From: Lepidostoma basale
Taxonomy: Eukaryota; Arthropoda; Insecta; Trichoptera; Lepidostomatidae
DNA length: 64,000 nucleotides
Direction: 5' to 3'
Assembly: GCA_022606425.2 (NCBI GenBank)
Contig: JAHDVF020001050.1
Location: forward strand, 1,613,501 to 1,677,500
Below are positions 10,450 through 19,304 of the stretch, piece after piece. The notes beneath the pieces were generated by a model that was given only the letters and a program-made list of their open reading frames with translations, searched no databases and was not told where the DNA came from. Numbering within the stretch: position 1 is the first letter of the stretch; the number at the start of each line of letters is the position of its first letter. The position numbers and the translations under genes were made by a program.

Positions 10450-10760
10450 TTTCTTCTTCCTTGTTGTAGTCCTAGGTGGTCTGTTCTCCAGAGTGTTGCT
10501 CCTCCTGTGAGGAGCAATACTCTGGTCTCCTCAGACTACCAGCTGTCCGTCCATCTTTTAGGAGGTCTTCCACGAAGACGAGTCCCATGAGGTTTATTAT
10601 GTAGTGCAATATAGGGGAGTCTGGTGGTGTCCATTCTTTAAACATGCCCGTACTAGTCCATTTTTCGCTGTCTGCACCATCTTATAATATCCTCAACATC
10701 TCAAATCTCTCTTATTCTGGTTTTCCCAGCGTCTTGCCTGCTATCGTTAGCTAACGATAG
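10450..10760 (-). mobile_element. LINE 3' end, family 3
   Basis: Starts at a CTTCTTCC tail and reads on the minus strand as the C-terminal RPRGRPPKRW-type region seen at 49320-49750. It contains a local inverted duplication (GAGCAACACTCT / GGAGCAATACTCT) and a GCTATCGTTAGCTAACGATAGC palindrome at its 5' end near 10740-10762. Degenerate. Confidence 0.65.
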
Positions 10761-10964
10761 CAGGCTTAAAGTTTCAAAGCACTTAAATTACTAACCATAG
10801 TTTATTTTGAAATACTGTTATAATAAAGCACCAGAAGACGGCAGCGGCCTGCTAAAACCGGTTTAATATACAAATATAAGTGAATTTTAACTAAATATAC
10901 ATTTTTAAAAGATTTTTTACTGTTATATAATATTATCACAATTCATTTATTTAAATTCTATCAA

Positions 10965-11280
10965 ATTGTCGCGACAGGTGTTTCGCTAACCTATTTTGGT
11001 ATCATCAGATGTTACAAACAACAGTTATGTGCGACATTTTCATAGAAATAAAATAAATGTCTACACCGAGGAAGGGCGTATGTATTCCGAAACATGTTTT
11101 TGAATAGGGCAAAAAAGAACAATAAATGTTTTCAATAAGTTATTTAAATGTGAATCCACAACACAAAATGATGTAGAATACAAAAAAGTATCATTGTGTT
11201 TCTGGAAAAACCATTCATGGTTTATACCATGCATGGTTCACACCATAAAAATTTATTATTATATTGATGTCTTGCATTAG
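10965..11280. repeat. Family B arm plus shared flank, duplicated at 25665-25955
   Basis: Contains TGTCGCGACAGGTGTTTCGC, ATCATCAGATGTTACAAACA, then GGAAGGGCGTATGTATTCCG and TTTTTGAA. The same order of motifs continues through to the SINE at 25957, so the two regions are copies of one composite. Confidence 0.75.
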
Positions 11281-11520
11281 GAATAGTTGATGACTTTTGT
11301 GGCAGATTGGTAAGAGCTCTGACTGTCATACCGAAGGTCCCGGGTTCGATTCCAGGAAATGGCAATGTGATAGTCACACTGTCTTTGGTCTGGTGTAGAA
11401 TTCACGTGACAATAAAAAAGCGTCAGATTAGCTATCTATTACTTGTCATGAGAATCAATATCACAGCTCCAAATAAATTGTATACAATAATTCGGTTCAA
11501 ACGACCTGTTGTATAAAAAA
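11281..11520 (+). mobile_element. tRNA-derived SINE type 1, copy 1
   Basis: Box A-like TGGCAGATTGGTAAGAGC and box B GGGTTCGATTCC sit in a tRNA-like head, followed by a body with GTGATAGTCACACTGTCTTT and GAATTCACGTGACAATAA and a 3' end with AACGACCTGTTGTATA plus an A run. It is the pol III promoter-bearing part of a SINE. The 69-codon open frame across it is incidental. Confidence 0.85.
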
Positions 11521-11579
11521 ATTCAATTATTTTTATCATACTTTGAATTGATTATCAAAAATCGTAATTCTACAGAATG

Positions 11580-11680
11580 TGTATTAACTCTACTACTAGA
11601 CGAAGATCACCCTTGAAGGGAACCTCTCATAAAAAAGACCCTATACAAATTATCATCATCATCATCATAATGCAAACAGA
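11580..11680 (+). mobile_element. CR1/L2-like LINE 3' UTR fragment
   Basis: CACCCTTGAAGGGAACCTCT...CCTATACAAATTATCATCATC corresponds to the 3' end of the 14190-15387 element (GCGCCCTTGAGGTGAGC...CTATACAAATTA) and ends in an (ATC)n microsatellite. Confidence 0.55.
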
Positions 11681-12640
11681 ACTTCAAAAGTGACAAACCC
11701 ATTGATGAAATACCTGGCTTTTGAATTATTATTGACCCAAGTAGTTATGTTTTATATAAAAAGAAAGTAAACCACTTATATGGAAAGAGCAATCTTAAGA
11801 TTTCTTGAGTCCTGCTAATTAAAATATATGTTATCATATAGAAATATCTTTAAACGTAAATATTAATCCAAATCCGTAAAAAAAGGAAAAAACTTCCGTG
11901 CTTATCAACGGTCTATGGGACAGAACGCTTAGCTCCTGGTCCATGGGACTTTGGATCAAGCCTGTATATTATCCAATTCCTTACCCTGTCATATTCCTGA
12001 TACCTAAAAATAAATTAGCTATTTTCTGTCCGAATTGAAGATAACATGACAGATTTGCATACCAATCATTGAAATTATCGGTTTTAGTATAAAAATAAAA
12101 TAAAATTTGTTAAAAATAAAATTGAAAATTAAATAAATGGAAAAAAGTATCATTATCAATATTAGTCTCACCCTTTCCAAGGAAAAATCAATAAACAAAA
12201 TTTTATTTTAATGAACTCAATTTTTTTAAGCATTTCAATCAAGCCAATAGTATTTTGGTAATAAAATATAATTAAAACAACATGTTTATTTATTTTAATG
12301 TTCAGAACATATGATTGAAAAAAAAATTGGTTTTCCAACCACAAAAAAAAATTGTGTCTAGATTTTTAGTAACCGCACTCTCACTCATATTATTGCAAAC
12401 GATCTCCCTGTTGTGAACGGACTCTACGAAGAAATATATAGTTCATGTCTTCGTGTGATGAGTATATTTGGAAGCATTCAAAAATACATTTATTCTGAAA
12501 TAACGAGTGATGCTTATAACAAGACCATTGCCGATCCCATCTTCCTCGAAATAACCAAGTTCAACTGTGTTTATATGAATAAAAATTTCTGTAAAACCAA
12601 TTACACAATCGTGTTTATATTAAACGTCTTTCGTCTACAA
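11681..12640. other. AT-rich DNA, no gene
   Basis: No recognised element. A 137-codon open frame (12413-12826) begins here but runs into family A sequence and has no family resemblance I can see. Confidence 0.4.
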
Positions 12641-13048
12641 GTATTTGTATATATTCAAAATGTTGTAAAAAAACTGGTCCAAGTTAAAATGCATGACAAT
12701 TGGAGAGACATCTCCAGGCGTTATCTAGCAATGTACTCGTATGGCGGTAGCCTTTCACATTGCGTTAATAAAGATCTTCTGCTTAATGCTTACACAATCT
12801 TAATAAATGGCGCTTGTGTAGATTGAACTAAAAAATGGGAAGTGTATCCCTATATTTTAGCATATATACATCTTCCAAAAATTGTCAGACGTGGTGATCG
12901 TAAGAAGGGCGGAATGGGGAATGTTGTATTACATAAAACGTGCGCTTAACCAATGACAGGTCATAAGTCCTGTAAACGCCTCGACCACCATATTCTGTTT
13001 CCAATTTGCATCTTCGTCTCTATTGAGATATAATTAATCCTTAAAAAA
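12641..13048 (-). mobile_element. Family A element, right half
   Basis: Has the outer ACAAGTATTTGTATATATTC, the inner CTAGCAATGTACTCGTATGG...CACATTGCGTTAATAAAGAT, and the complete right arm ending GAGATATAATTAATCCTTAA. Confidence 0.7.
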
Positions 13049-13489
13049 ATTTGATTATGAAATTATTTTATTCTCCGCTTTGTATTTGTGGTTACGTTAT
13101 AGCGAACCACCCTGTACTTATATTGTGCTACGAGAAATTTCTGCTTTTATTCTAGCCACCTAAATCTTATTATAATAATACATTATATCACTTCAACTTA
13201 CTTCTACGCAGTGTGCGAGTATTGGTAAGCCGATACTTCCACAAAGAAGATTTCAAACGAAACGCTTCTCGGAAAAGCGTAATTTCGAAAACTTGCTGCT
13301 TTATTTCATAATTTGATACTTTTTACTTCCAAAGTGGTAACATCATTTTCGGATTGTTTTTTGTGAAAAAAAAACTACTTTCTAAAGTAGATATCATTTA
13401 CATATTCTCCGAGGAGTATTCTAATAACATTCTCGTCTTCTATTCCTGATCAAATAATAATATATTCCAATAAAGAATTGTCAATAGAA
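13049..13489. other. No gene
   Basis: AT-rich. 13200-13300 has an AACGCTTCTCGGAAAAGCG hairpin but no recognised content. Confidence 0.35.
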
Positions 13490-13966
13490 ATATATCCACA
13501 GAAGCAAAGATGGCAGTACACAATGGAGTTCTAGTGCCAACCCTCATGTATGGAAGTGAAGCTTGGAGCTGGCAAAAGAAGGATGAAAGCAGGATAAACG
13601 CCGTAAAAAAGAGATCACTGAGAAGAATGTGCGGGAAAACGTTGTATGATAGAATATCGAACGATGAAATAAGAAAGAAATGTAAGGCAGATGACTGCAT
13701 CATGAATAAAATTAAAAAAGGATCCCTGAGGTGGTTCGGACATATGGAACGAATGGATGAGAGTAGAATGATTAAAAAGTTATACACAAGCAGCGTGAGT
13801 GGGAAAAGAAGCCGAGGACGACCGAGGAAAACATAGCATGACCAAATTAATCAATCACTAAAAGGCGGCCACATTCGAAGTCGGAACAATCGACGTGCGT
13901 GCATGGTAAGATGTATGGATGTAGAGGAAGCTCGAGAGGTATGCCAGGACAGGCCAGGTCTATGCC
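13490..13966 (+). mobile_element. RTE-type LINE C-terminus, family 1
   Basis: An open frame of about 109 codons (13510-13836) encodes NGVLVPTLMYGSEAWSW, RSLRRMCGKTLYDRIS, GSLRWFGHMERMD and RSRGRPRKT, then a stop where relatives read W. The 3' part continues in other frames to CGAGAGGTATGCCAGGACAG. At 13967 it abuts, without its usual tail, a reverse-transcriptase fragment of opposite orientation. Confidence 0.85.
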
Positions 13967-14189
13967 CTCACTAATGACCACGATGTCGTCCGCAAATCTA
14001 AGATGACTCAAATGTGTATCATCTATCTTTATACCTTTTTCATCCCAGTTTAAGGTTTTAAAAATGTCTTCTAAGGCTAAAGTGAAGAGTTTTGGTGAAA
14101 TTGTGTCACCTTGTCGGACACCTTTTTGTATATTTATCTTTTCTGTTTTGTTGTCATCTTCAATGGTTACGTTTATGGTCGCATTTTCA
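13967..14189 (-). mobile_element. RTE-type reverse transcriptase, downstream part (split by insertion)
   Basis: The minus strand encodes ENATINVTIEDDNKTEKI, then GVRQGDTISPKLFTLALEDI and the catalytic block RFADDIVVISEG. GVRQGD and FADD are the conserved palm motifs of RTE-group non-LTR reverse transcriptases. The upstream part of the same protein resumes at 15388. Joining the two flanks restores the frame across the junction (NYI/YENAT). Confidence 0.9.
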
Positions 14190-15256
14190 CAGGCAATACA
14201 ATAGAGTGGATAACTTCATATCTGTTGGATCGCTCACAAGCAGTTCAGGTCGCAGGGAAAATATCGTCTTTTTTCACCCTCAAATCTGGTGTTCCGCAAG
14301 GTTCAGTGCTAGGCCCGATATTATTTATAATGTTCACTAATGACATTGTCAAAATAATTGATTCATTTGGTCTGCTGTCTCATTGCTATGCTGACGACCA
14401 GCAAATTTATTTCTTTTGTGACCCTCATAACATCAGCCATCTAAAATCTATAACTTTAAAGTGCATTGAAGCTATATCGAATTGGATAGCCTCAAATAAA
14501 TTAAAATTAAACCCTTCCAAAACGGAATTTCTCTGGACCGCCTCAATGAAGCGCCAGCACTTAGTCGATCATGCTCCGATATCAACACTCGGAATTGACA
14601 TCATCCCTAATAACTCCATAAAACTTCTTGGAGTCAACTTCGAAGCAGATCTCTCATTAAAAACCCAAATAAATAAGACAGTGAGCGCCAGCTTCTTTCA
14701 CCTAAGGCAGCTCAAAGCAATCAAAAGAAATATTCCCACTGATGCATTAAAAACACTTGTTAATTCCTTCGTCGTATCTCGACTCGACTATTGCAACGGC
14801 ATATATGCCAACATACCCAAGAAACAAACGAACAAACTTCAATCCGTTTTCAATGCGGCAGCACGACTTATAAAAGGTGTTCCAAAAAACTCGCATATTT
14901 CACAACATCTAAAAGATCTTCATTGGCTCAAGTGTCCTGAAAGAATCCAGTATAAACTATGCTGGACGGTTTTTAAAGCGCTTCACGGAATGGCACCAGC
15001 CTATATATCTGAACTTTGTGTTGCTGATAGCCCTAACTTGCGGCAATCTACGCTTCGATCAGCAAACTCCTCGGCAATAGGCAGATTAGTTGAGCCAAAG
15101 CGCAACCCCCGGACAAATTTCGGAGATCGGGCCTTCGCAGTGGCAGGTCCGTCCGCCTGGAATATGCTTCCTGCACGCCTCAGATGCATTGACAATCCGA
15201 CAGACTTTAAATCTCACCTAAAAACCCACCTTTTCAAAATATCCCATAAAATGTAA
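14190..15256 (+). CDS. CR1/L2-like reverse transcriptase, C-terminal part
   Basis: Non-LTR reverse transcriptase that would copy its own RNA at a nicked target. It is open for about 355 codons to a stop at 15254-15256. Visible in order: the WITSYLLDRSQAVQV strand, the palm motif GVPQGSVLGP at 14288-14317, the catalytic YADD at 14387-14398, SNKLKLNPSKTEF, the thumb region with SRLDYCNGIY and AARLIKG, and the conserved terminal block FGDRAFAVAGPSAWNMLP...LKTHLFK. These motifs belong to the CR1/L2 group. The endonuclease domain and the N-terminal part of the RT are missing through 5' truncation, so no functional protein is expected. The frame is otherwise undamaged, suggesting a fairly recent insertion. 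Confidence 0.88.
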
Positions 15257-15387
15257 ACAACGGTTATCTGATTGCTGGTGTCACATGCAGCTCTCATGAC
15301 TAAAAACATTGTCAAAGCGCCCTTGAGGTGAGCTATTCACGAAAACGGCGCTATACAAATTAGCCTAATTATTATTATTATTATTAT
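14190..15387 (+). mobile_element. CR1/L2-like LINE, 5'-truncated, nested in an RTE element
   Basis: The insert runs from the break in the RTE frame to an (ATT)n tail at 15369-15390. It encodes the C-terminal two-thirds of a reverse transcriptase plus a ~130-base 3' UTR containing CGCCCTTGAGGTGAGC. Flanking RTE sequence resumes with no lost base. A second, more decayed copy is at 40848-41395. Confidence 0.88.
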
Positions 15388-15860
15388 TATATGTAGTTCA
15401 TTAGACGTATATACCTGGAATCAATTCTGGCATTTTGGAGTGATTTTATAATTGTCCACCTTTCCACTGAGTCAAAGGCTTTCTTATAATCGATAAACGC
15501 TAGATGTAAAGAGATGTTGTACTCAGCAGCCTTTTTGATAAGTAGTCTCAATGTTTGTAAGTGGTCTCTGGTACCAATTTTTTTTGCGAAAACTGGCTTG
15601 TTCTACGGGTTGATAATCGTCAAATTCTTGCGTTAAGCGATTTATCAATATTTTCGTCAGTAGTTTATAGATGTGTGAGAGCAAGCTGATTGGTCGATAA
15701 TTTTCTAGATCGTCGCTGTCACCCTTTTTGAACAATATTTTAACTTCAGCATTTTGCCAGCAGTTTGGTATTTTTTCTTCCTCTAGACATCGGTTGAGTA
15801 ATATTTTTTATAATTTCTAGCAGCCTACTTCCCCCCATTTGAATTATATCGCTTGAAATG
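15388..15860 (-). mobile_element. RTE-type reverse transcriptase, upstream part (split by insertion)
   Basis: The minus strand encodes the fingers region: FKKGDSDDLENYRPISLLSH, YKLLTKILINRL, then after a frameshift near 15580 the segment LHLAFIDYKKAFDSVERWTI and LQNARIDSRYIRLMNYI. The last residue lies next to the nested insertion. Upstream, AGKMLKLKY-type sequence is degenerate. Confidence 0.85.
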
Positions 15861-15956
15861 TTGTAAAAGAAGAATAGTCCATGGTTTTGGCCGAAACACT
15901 ATGATACTTAAACATTATTAACTGTTTAAATTTATAACACTGTTATGATATCATTA
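15861..15956. repeat. Foldback family B fragment
   Basis: AATAGTCCATGGTTTTGGCC, GAAACACTATGATACTTAAA and AACACTGTTATGATATCA match the arms seen in the beat intron. Confidence 0.65.
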
Positions 15957-16318
15957 ACTAACTATCTAACCATCACGCCGTCTCCCCGGAGGGGTTGGCT
16001 GAAAGAATGGAGCACCACACTGTTCTCTCCTGACATCTCTCGATTTCTCTACATTCATACATCTTGTAATGCACGCACGTCTCCTCATGTGGCCGACATT
16101 TAATATTAGACAGATTAGATCTTGCCACATTTTCCTCGGCCTTCCCCTATTTCTAGCTCCGTTCACGTCGTTTAAAAATGCCTTTTTCACCATTCTGTCT
16201 TCATTCATTCTTTCCATGTGTCCAGACCATCTTAACGACCCTTTCATTATTTTGTTCATAACACCTTCATTCGCACCGCATTCACTTATTGTGCTTGCAT
16301 TTGACACTCTATTATTAT
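15957..16318 (-). mobile_element. RTE-type LINE 3' end, family 1, (TTAG)n tail
   Basis: Tail remnants TTAACTAACTATCTAACC, then the minus-strand frame ECGANEGVMNKIMKGSLRW, MERMNEDRMVKKAF, RNRGRPRKMWQDL, and ISREC-like end. One of the less damaged copies. Confidence 0.85.
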
Positions 16319-16387
16319 ATATACAGATTTATTATATATACAGTAACTTTCACAACTCATATCTCAACAAGAAGTGCAGCTCATATC
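16319..16387. other. Short AT-rich spacer
   Basis: ATTATATATACAGA repeated twice; nothing else recognised. Confidence 0.3.
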
Positions 16388-16882
16388 TCAGCACATCTGG
16401 TCTAGGTACTCCTGGCGAGGTCGTCCTCTGCCAATCGATCCCTCGACCATTCCCTCCAATACATCATGCAGGAAACATTCGTGTCGCAACCCATGACCAA
16501 TCCATCTCGCGCGCCTGTCCGCTATGATGTTCAACATGTGCCTATTCTCTTCAACTCTGCTGAGAACCTCCTCATTTGTAATGTGGTCCCTCCATGAAAC
16601 ATGAGCAATTCGTCGGTAGGTCCACATCTCAAATGCCTCGAGCCTTTTGCGTTTACTTTCGCCCAGGCACCAAGTCTCGCAGCCGTACAGTAAAACACTC
16701 CACAACAATGTTTTTATAAGTTGTTTTCGGAGATTTAGGTCTATATTGTTGGACTCGAATATTTTAGATTTTTTGTTGAAGGCAAGTTTAGCCTGGTGGA
16801 TACGACTATCGACGCCTTTCTTTGATCGACGTCTTGGCATAGATGGAAAACACTTGTGTTTAGATTTAGAAATATCTTCCAC
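16388..16882 (-). CDS. RTE-type LINE C-terminal protein fragment, family 2
   Basis: Open for 164 codons on the minus strand. The start is arbitrary because the upstream part of the LINE is missing. It contains KKGVDSRIHQAKLAFNKKSK, the conserved LLYGCETWCLGES, RLEAFEMWTYRRIAHVSW, NEEVLSRV, RARWIGHGLRHE and the basic GRGRPRQEYLDQM end. This is the domain following the RT in RTE-type elements. Relatives in the window are at 36500-37000, 27480-27920, 30480-30980, 42955-43480 and 23360-23815. It ends about 35 bases from the first beat exon, so it lies in that gene's upstream intron in antisense orientation. Confidence 0.85.
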   Translation of the reverse strand: MEDISKSKHKCFPSMPRRRSKKGVDSRIHQAKLAFNKKSKIFESNNIDLNLRKQLIKTLLWSVLLYGCETWCLGESKRKRLEAFEMWTYRRIAHVSWRDHITNEEVLSRVEENRHMLNIIADRRARWIGHGLRHECFLHDVLEGMVEGSIGRGRPRQEYLDQMC

Positions 16883-16916
16883 ATATTCATCTAATATAAA
16901 GCGCTCTGTTCCCTAG

Positions 16917-17083
16917 GTCCCAGCGGCGGGCACGAGATAGTGGACCTGGTGGTGCCGGTGTTGGCAGACCCGAGGGACAACGCCACGCTCAGCTGCCGCT
17001 ACAGGATGGGCAACGACCTCCTCTACTCCGCCAAGTGGTTCAAGGATGACCAGGAGGTCTTTAGATACATGCCAGGCCAGCAG
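16917..17083 (+). CDS. beat: Beaten-path family protein, exon for first half of Ig domain 1
   Basis: Beat proteins are neuronal Ig-superfamily molecules that bind Side receptors and guide motor axons. Acceptor CTCTGTTCCCTAG ends at 16916 and the donor GTAATC starts at 17084. The exon is entered in phase 1 (two bases complete a codon) and left in phase 0. It encodes PSGGHEIVDLVVPVL, the B-strand cysteine in NATLSCRY, LLYSAKWFKDDQEVFRYMPG with the core tryptophan, and ends QQ. The pattern LYS.KW(Y/F)K....F.RY.P is a beat hallmark. GC-rich codon use stands out from the surrounding AT-rich repeats. The signal-peptide exon is not found upstream in the window. Which beat paralogue this is cannot be decided. 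Confidence 0.87.
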
Positions 17084-17162
17084 GTAATCTTTAACTCCTC
17101 GTCAAGTTACAAACAGAAATAATTTTTCATAATCCATTGTTTAGACCAAAACCCTAGGATAC

Positions 17163-17485
17163 TTTAAAATTCTTCTTCTTTTAATTAATCTGACGATCTG
17201 TGACACAGAAATCATGTCTTCTGGAATGATAAGGTCCGGCTGTCTCTTCATCTCTTGTCTTCCAGTTGGACTTCTTCTTGGTTTATATGCGAGTCTGTCA
17301 CTATCCATTCTGGCTACATGGTCCTACCAGTACCCTGCATCTACTTCACCGAACAATATCCTGTATTTCGACAGTTTTTATTATGTCTGTGTTGCGGACA
17401 CGATCTCGGATAATTTTTCTAGTAATGGATCTTAGGACCTTCATCTCAAATGTTCATAGTAGACCCTTGATTTGCACAAGTTAGC
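17163..17485 (-). mobile_element. LINE 3' end, family 3, (GAA)n tail
   Basis: TTCTTCTTC tail then minus-strand sequence parallel to 28945-29290 (GACGATCTGTGACACAGAAA, TATGCGAGTCTGTCAC, GTTGCGGACACGATCTCGGA). Many indels. Confidence 0.75.
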
Positions 17486-17499
17486 TCACGTCAAAATTA

Positions 17500-17765
17500 T
17501 TCAATGTTTAAAATGTGAAACACTGTTATTACACATATAACAATGTATTACTATGAGATTGTCGCAACATCGCCTGCCAGGGCATCATCAGGTGTTACAC
17601 ACAACTCATGATGCCAACAAAGGTTGGCTAAACAGCTATCGCGACAATTTCATAAAAAAATTATTACTTTTTAAATTTAAACACTGTTATAATATCACAA
17701 TTTATTTTAAATCGTCCATTGTTTTGGCCGAAACACTGATACCTTAACATTTTAAACTTTGGTTT
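17500..17765. mobile_element. Foldback family B, copy with asymmetrical arms
   Basis: Left arm GAGATTGTCGCAACATCGCC and CATCATCAGGTGTTACACA; right arm GATGCCAACAAAGGTTGGCT and GCTATCGCGACAATTTCATA. Ends in the GTCCATTGTTTTGGCCGAAA motif. No open frame. Confidence 0.7.
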
Positions 17766-17799
17766 TTTTAAATTAATTAATAAACTTTAAAATAAGAAA

Positions 17800-18060
17800 C
17801 CTTGTTTTTTGTATCACAATTGTATTTTATTTTACGCGACAGCTGTTTCATCAACCAATTTTGATATCATCAGGTGTTACAATAATATACAATAATATAT
17901 CAAATGTAAAATTATCGTAATTTTTCGAATCTTTATATACATTTTCTTTATAATATTTAATTTATTATTGTAACACCTGATGATATCAACATAGGTTGAT
18001 GAAGCAAAATTACGCTGTCGCGTAAAATAAAATACAATTAATTGTGATACAAAAAACAAA
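17800..18060. mobile_element. Foldback family B, near-perfect palindrome
   Basis: Arms of about 115 bp: TGTATCACAATTGTATTTTA and GCGACAGCTGTTTCATCAAC on the left, their inverse ending TTGTGATACA on the right, around a short AT-rich centre. Confidence 0.85.
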
Positions 18061-18084
18061 TTTTATTCATTAACAAAATACAAT

Positions 18085-18228
18085 TTATTTTTATCCACTG
18101 AGAGATTTTAACAGTGTCGAGACAGCTGCTTCGCCTACTAATGTTGGCATCATCAGGTGTTACAATAAACTGTTAAAAGAGTATCATAGTGTTTCGGCCA
18201 AAACAACGGACTATTTAAAAAATTATAA
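18085..18228. repeat. Foldback family B fragment
   Basis: GTCGAGACAGCTGCTTCGCC, GGCATCATCAGGTGTTACAA, then GTGTTTCGGCCAAAACAA. Ends 67 bases before the next beat exon. Confidence 0.7.
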
Positions 18229-18294
18229 ATTGCTATTCGTGAACTATAAATTAATGGATTAACTAAAGATGTATACACCCTTATTTCCCCATAG

Positions 18295-18481
18295 CCCGCT
18301 GGCTTACCTTTTCCTGTTCCGGGGGTGTCTCTGGCGCGTCCCCCGCGCTGCTCACACGGAGCCTGCGACCTGGAGCTGGTGGACCTTGTGGCTGCCTCAA
18401 TGGGTCAATATCGCTGTGAAGTCTCCACAGAAGCGCCAACCTTCAGGATTGTGCAACGGAGCGCCAACATGACAGTAGCTG
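18295..18481 (+). CDS. beat: Beaten-path family protein, exon for second half of Ig domain 1
   Basis: The acceptor is TTTCCCCATAG (ends 18294) and the donor GTGAGA starts at 18482. The exon is entered in phase 0 and left in phase 1, so together with the previous exon the Ig domain is a phase 1-1 module, as is usual for Ig domains. It encodes PAGLPFPVPGVSL, then CSHGACDLELVDLVAASMGQ, YRCEVSTEAPTF and VQRSANMTVA. The motif GQYRCEVS.EAP.F carries the F-strand cysteine that pairs with the one in the first exon and is strongly diagnostic for beat proteins. Two extra cysteines (CSHGAC) are present. The next exon, expected to encode Ig domain 2, is not recognised downstream; it lies in repeats I cannot resolve or beyond the window. 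Confidence 0.9.
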
Positions 18482-18576
18482 GTGAGATATCTTCATCAAG
18501 TCTCTACTTATTACATCTAAAATTAATTCAAATTTAGAAATAAACTAATGACTCTACCCTACAGCGCGTCATGATA

Positions 18577-18905
18577 AAAATATGAATCAAATCAAATCAA
18601 AATCAAATCAAATCAATTTATAACCTCAATAGACATTACAAACAATATTGATGTTTTGGGCATCTATTGTGTACAGGTAAAATATAATACGAGTATATAC
18701 AATATAATACCAGGAACGCATGAGAGATGGTTCGAGATAAAGAAAAAATAGTATTTTTCTTCTTAACGTACTTACACTAATATGAAAGACGTCAATCTCC
18801 CAGTAGACCGCGTTCAGCAAACTAATTGCTCTTCCCACTAGTGTCACCAAAGACAGGTCGGTTCTTATGGTCAGCAGATAGAAAAATCTATGCTGACACT
18901 GTTGG
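18577..18905 (-). mobile_element. LINE 3' end, family 5, (TTTGA)n tail
   Basis: Starts with repeated AATCAAATCAAATCAA (the complement of the tail) and reads on the minus strand RTDLSLVTLVGRAISLLNAV and EIDVFHISVSTLRRKI. The 5' end has a short inverted duplication around GTGTCAGCATAGATTTT near 18885-18930. Confidence 0.8.
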
Positions 18906-18964
18906 AGATATCAGTGTCAGCATAGATTTTTGATAAATAATTCACTTTAAAATTGACAATTCTG

Positions 18965-19304
18965 AACTTCTCAGCAAATTGTCACTCAATACCCCCATGT
19001 CTCGCACGAGACACACCGCGAGCCAAGTTTTCCACCTTCCTGTTTATCGCACAAACTACGCTCTGAGCGCGGCACTGTATCGAATCTGTGATATCTACAA
19101 CAAGCATTTTGGAGACATTGACGTCTTTCATTTGAGCGAGTGAAATTTTAAAAAAGTGATCGAAGCAACATTTCGGCGCGGATGTGACCACGATGTAACG
19201 TGATATTATAATACTTCTATATTACTTTTTATTTTATTTTATCTTAATTTTATTTTTTATTTCCAGTACTATAAGTATTTCAACTCTTAAATATTATGTA
19301 TACC
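18965..19304 (+). mobile_element. LINE 3' end, left part (split by solo LTR)
   Basis: Frame SRTRHTASQVFHLPVYRTNY, ALSAALYRICDIYNKHFGDI, DVFHLSE ending in TGA, followed by a 3' UTR. The UTR aligns by eye with the minus-strand copy at 56930-57430 and continues at 20876 after the LTR. Confidence 0.85.

Larger units (their letters stand above)
17084..18294 (+). other. beat: beat internal intron (1211 bp), repeat-filled
   Basis: Phase-0 GT-AG intron splitting the Ig domain between its C' region and the D-E strands. It holds a family 3 LINE fragment in antisense (17163-17485) and three family B foldbacks (17500-18225). Removal joins Gln-Gln to Pro-Ala-Gly-Leu in frame. Confidence 0.8.

Noticed and set aside
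12413..12826. 137-codon + strand open frame
   Set aside because: Its 3' half is family A repeat sequence shared with noncoding copies; the 5' half is low-complexity AT-rich.
13967..15860. A bidirectional pair of host genes
   Set aside because: Both strands encode non-LTR reverse transcriptases, one nested in the other.
18541..18600. Candidate third beat exon after a CTACCCTACAG acceptor
   Set aside because: Sequence after the acceptor-like site has no Ig-like coding and runs into a LINE tail.
18982..19191. 69-codon minus-strand open frame
   Set aside because: It is the shadow of the + strand LINE C-terminus, whose frame matches a second copy at 56930-57430.
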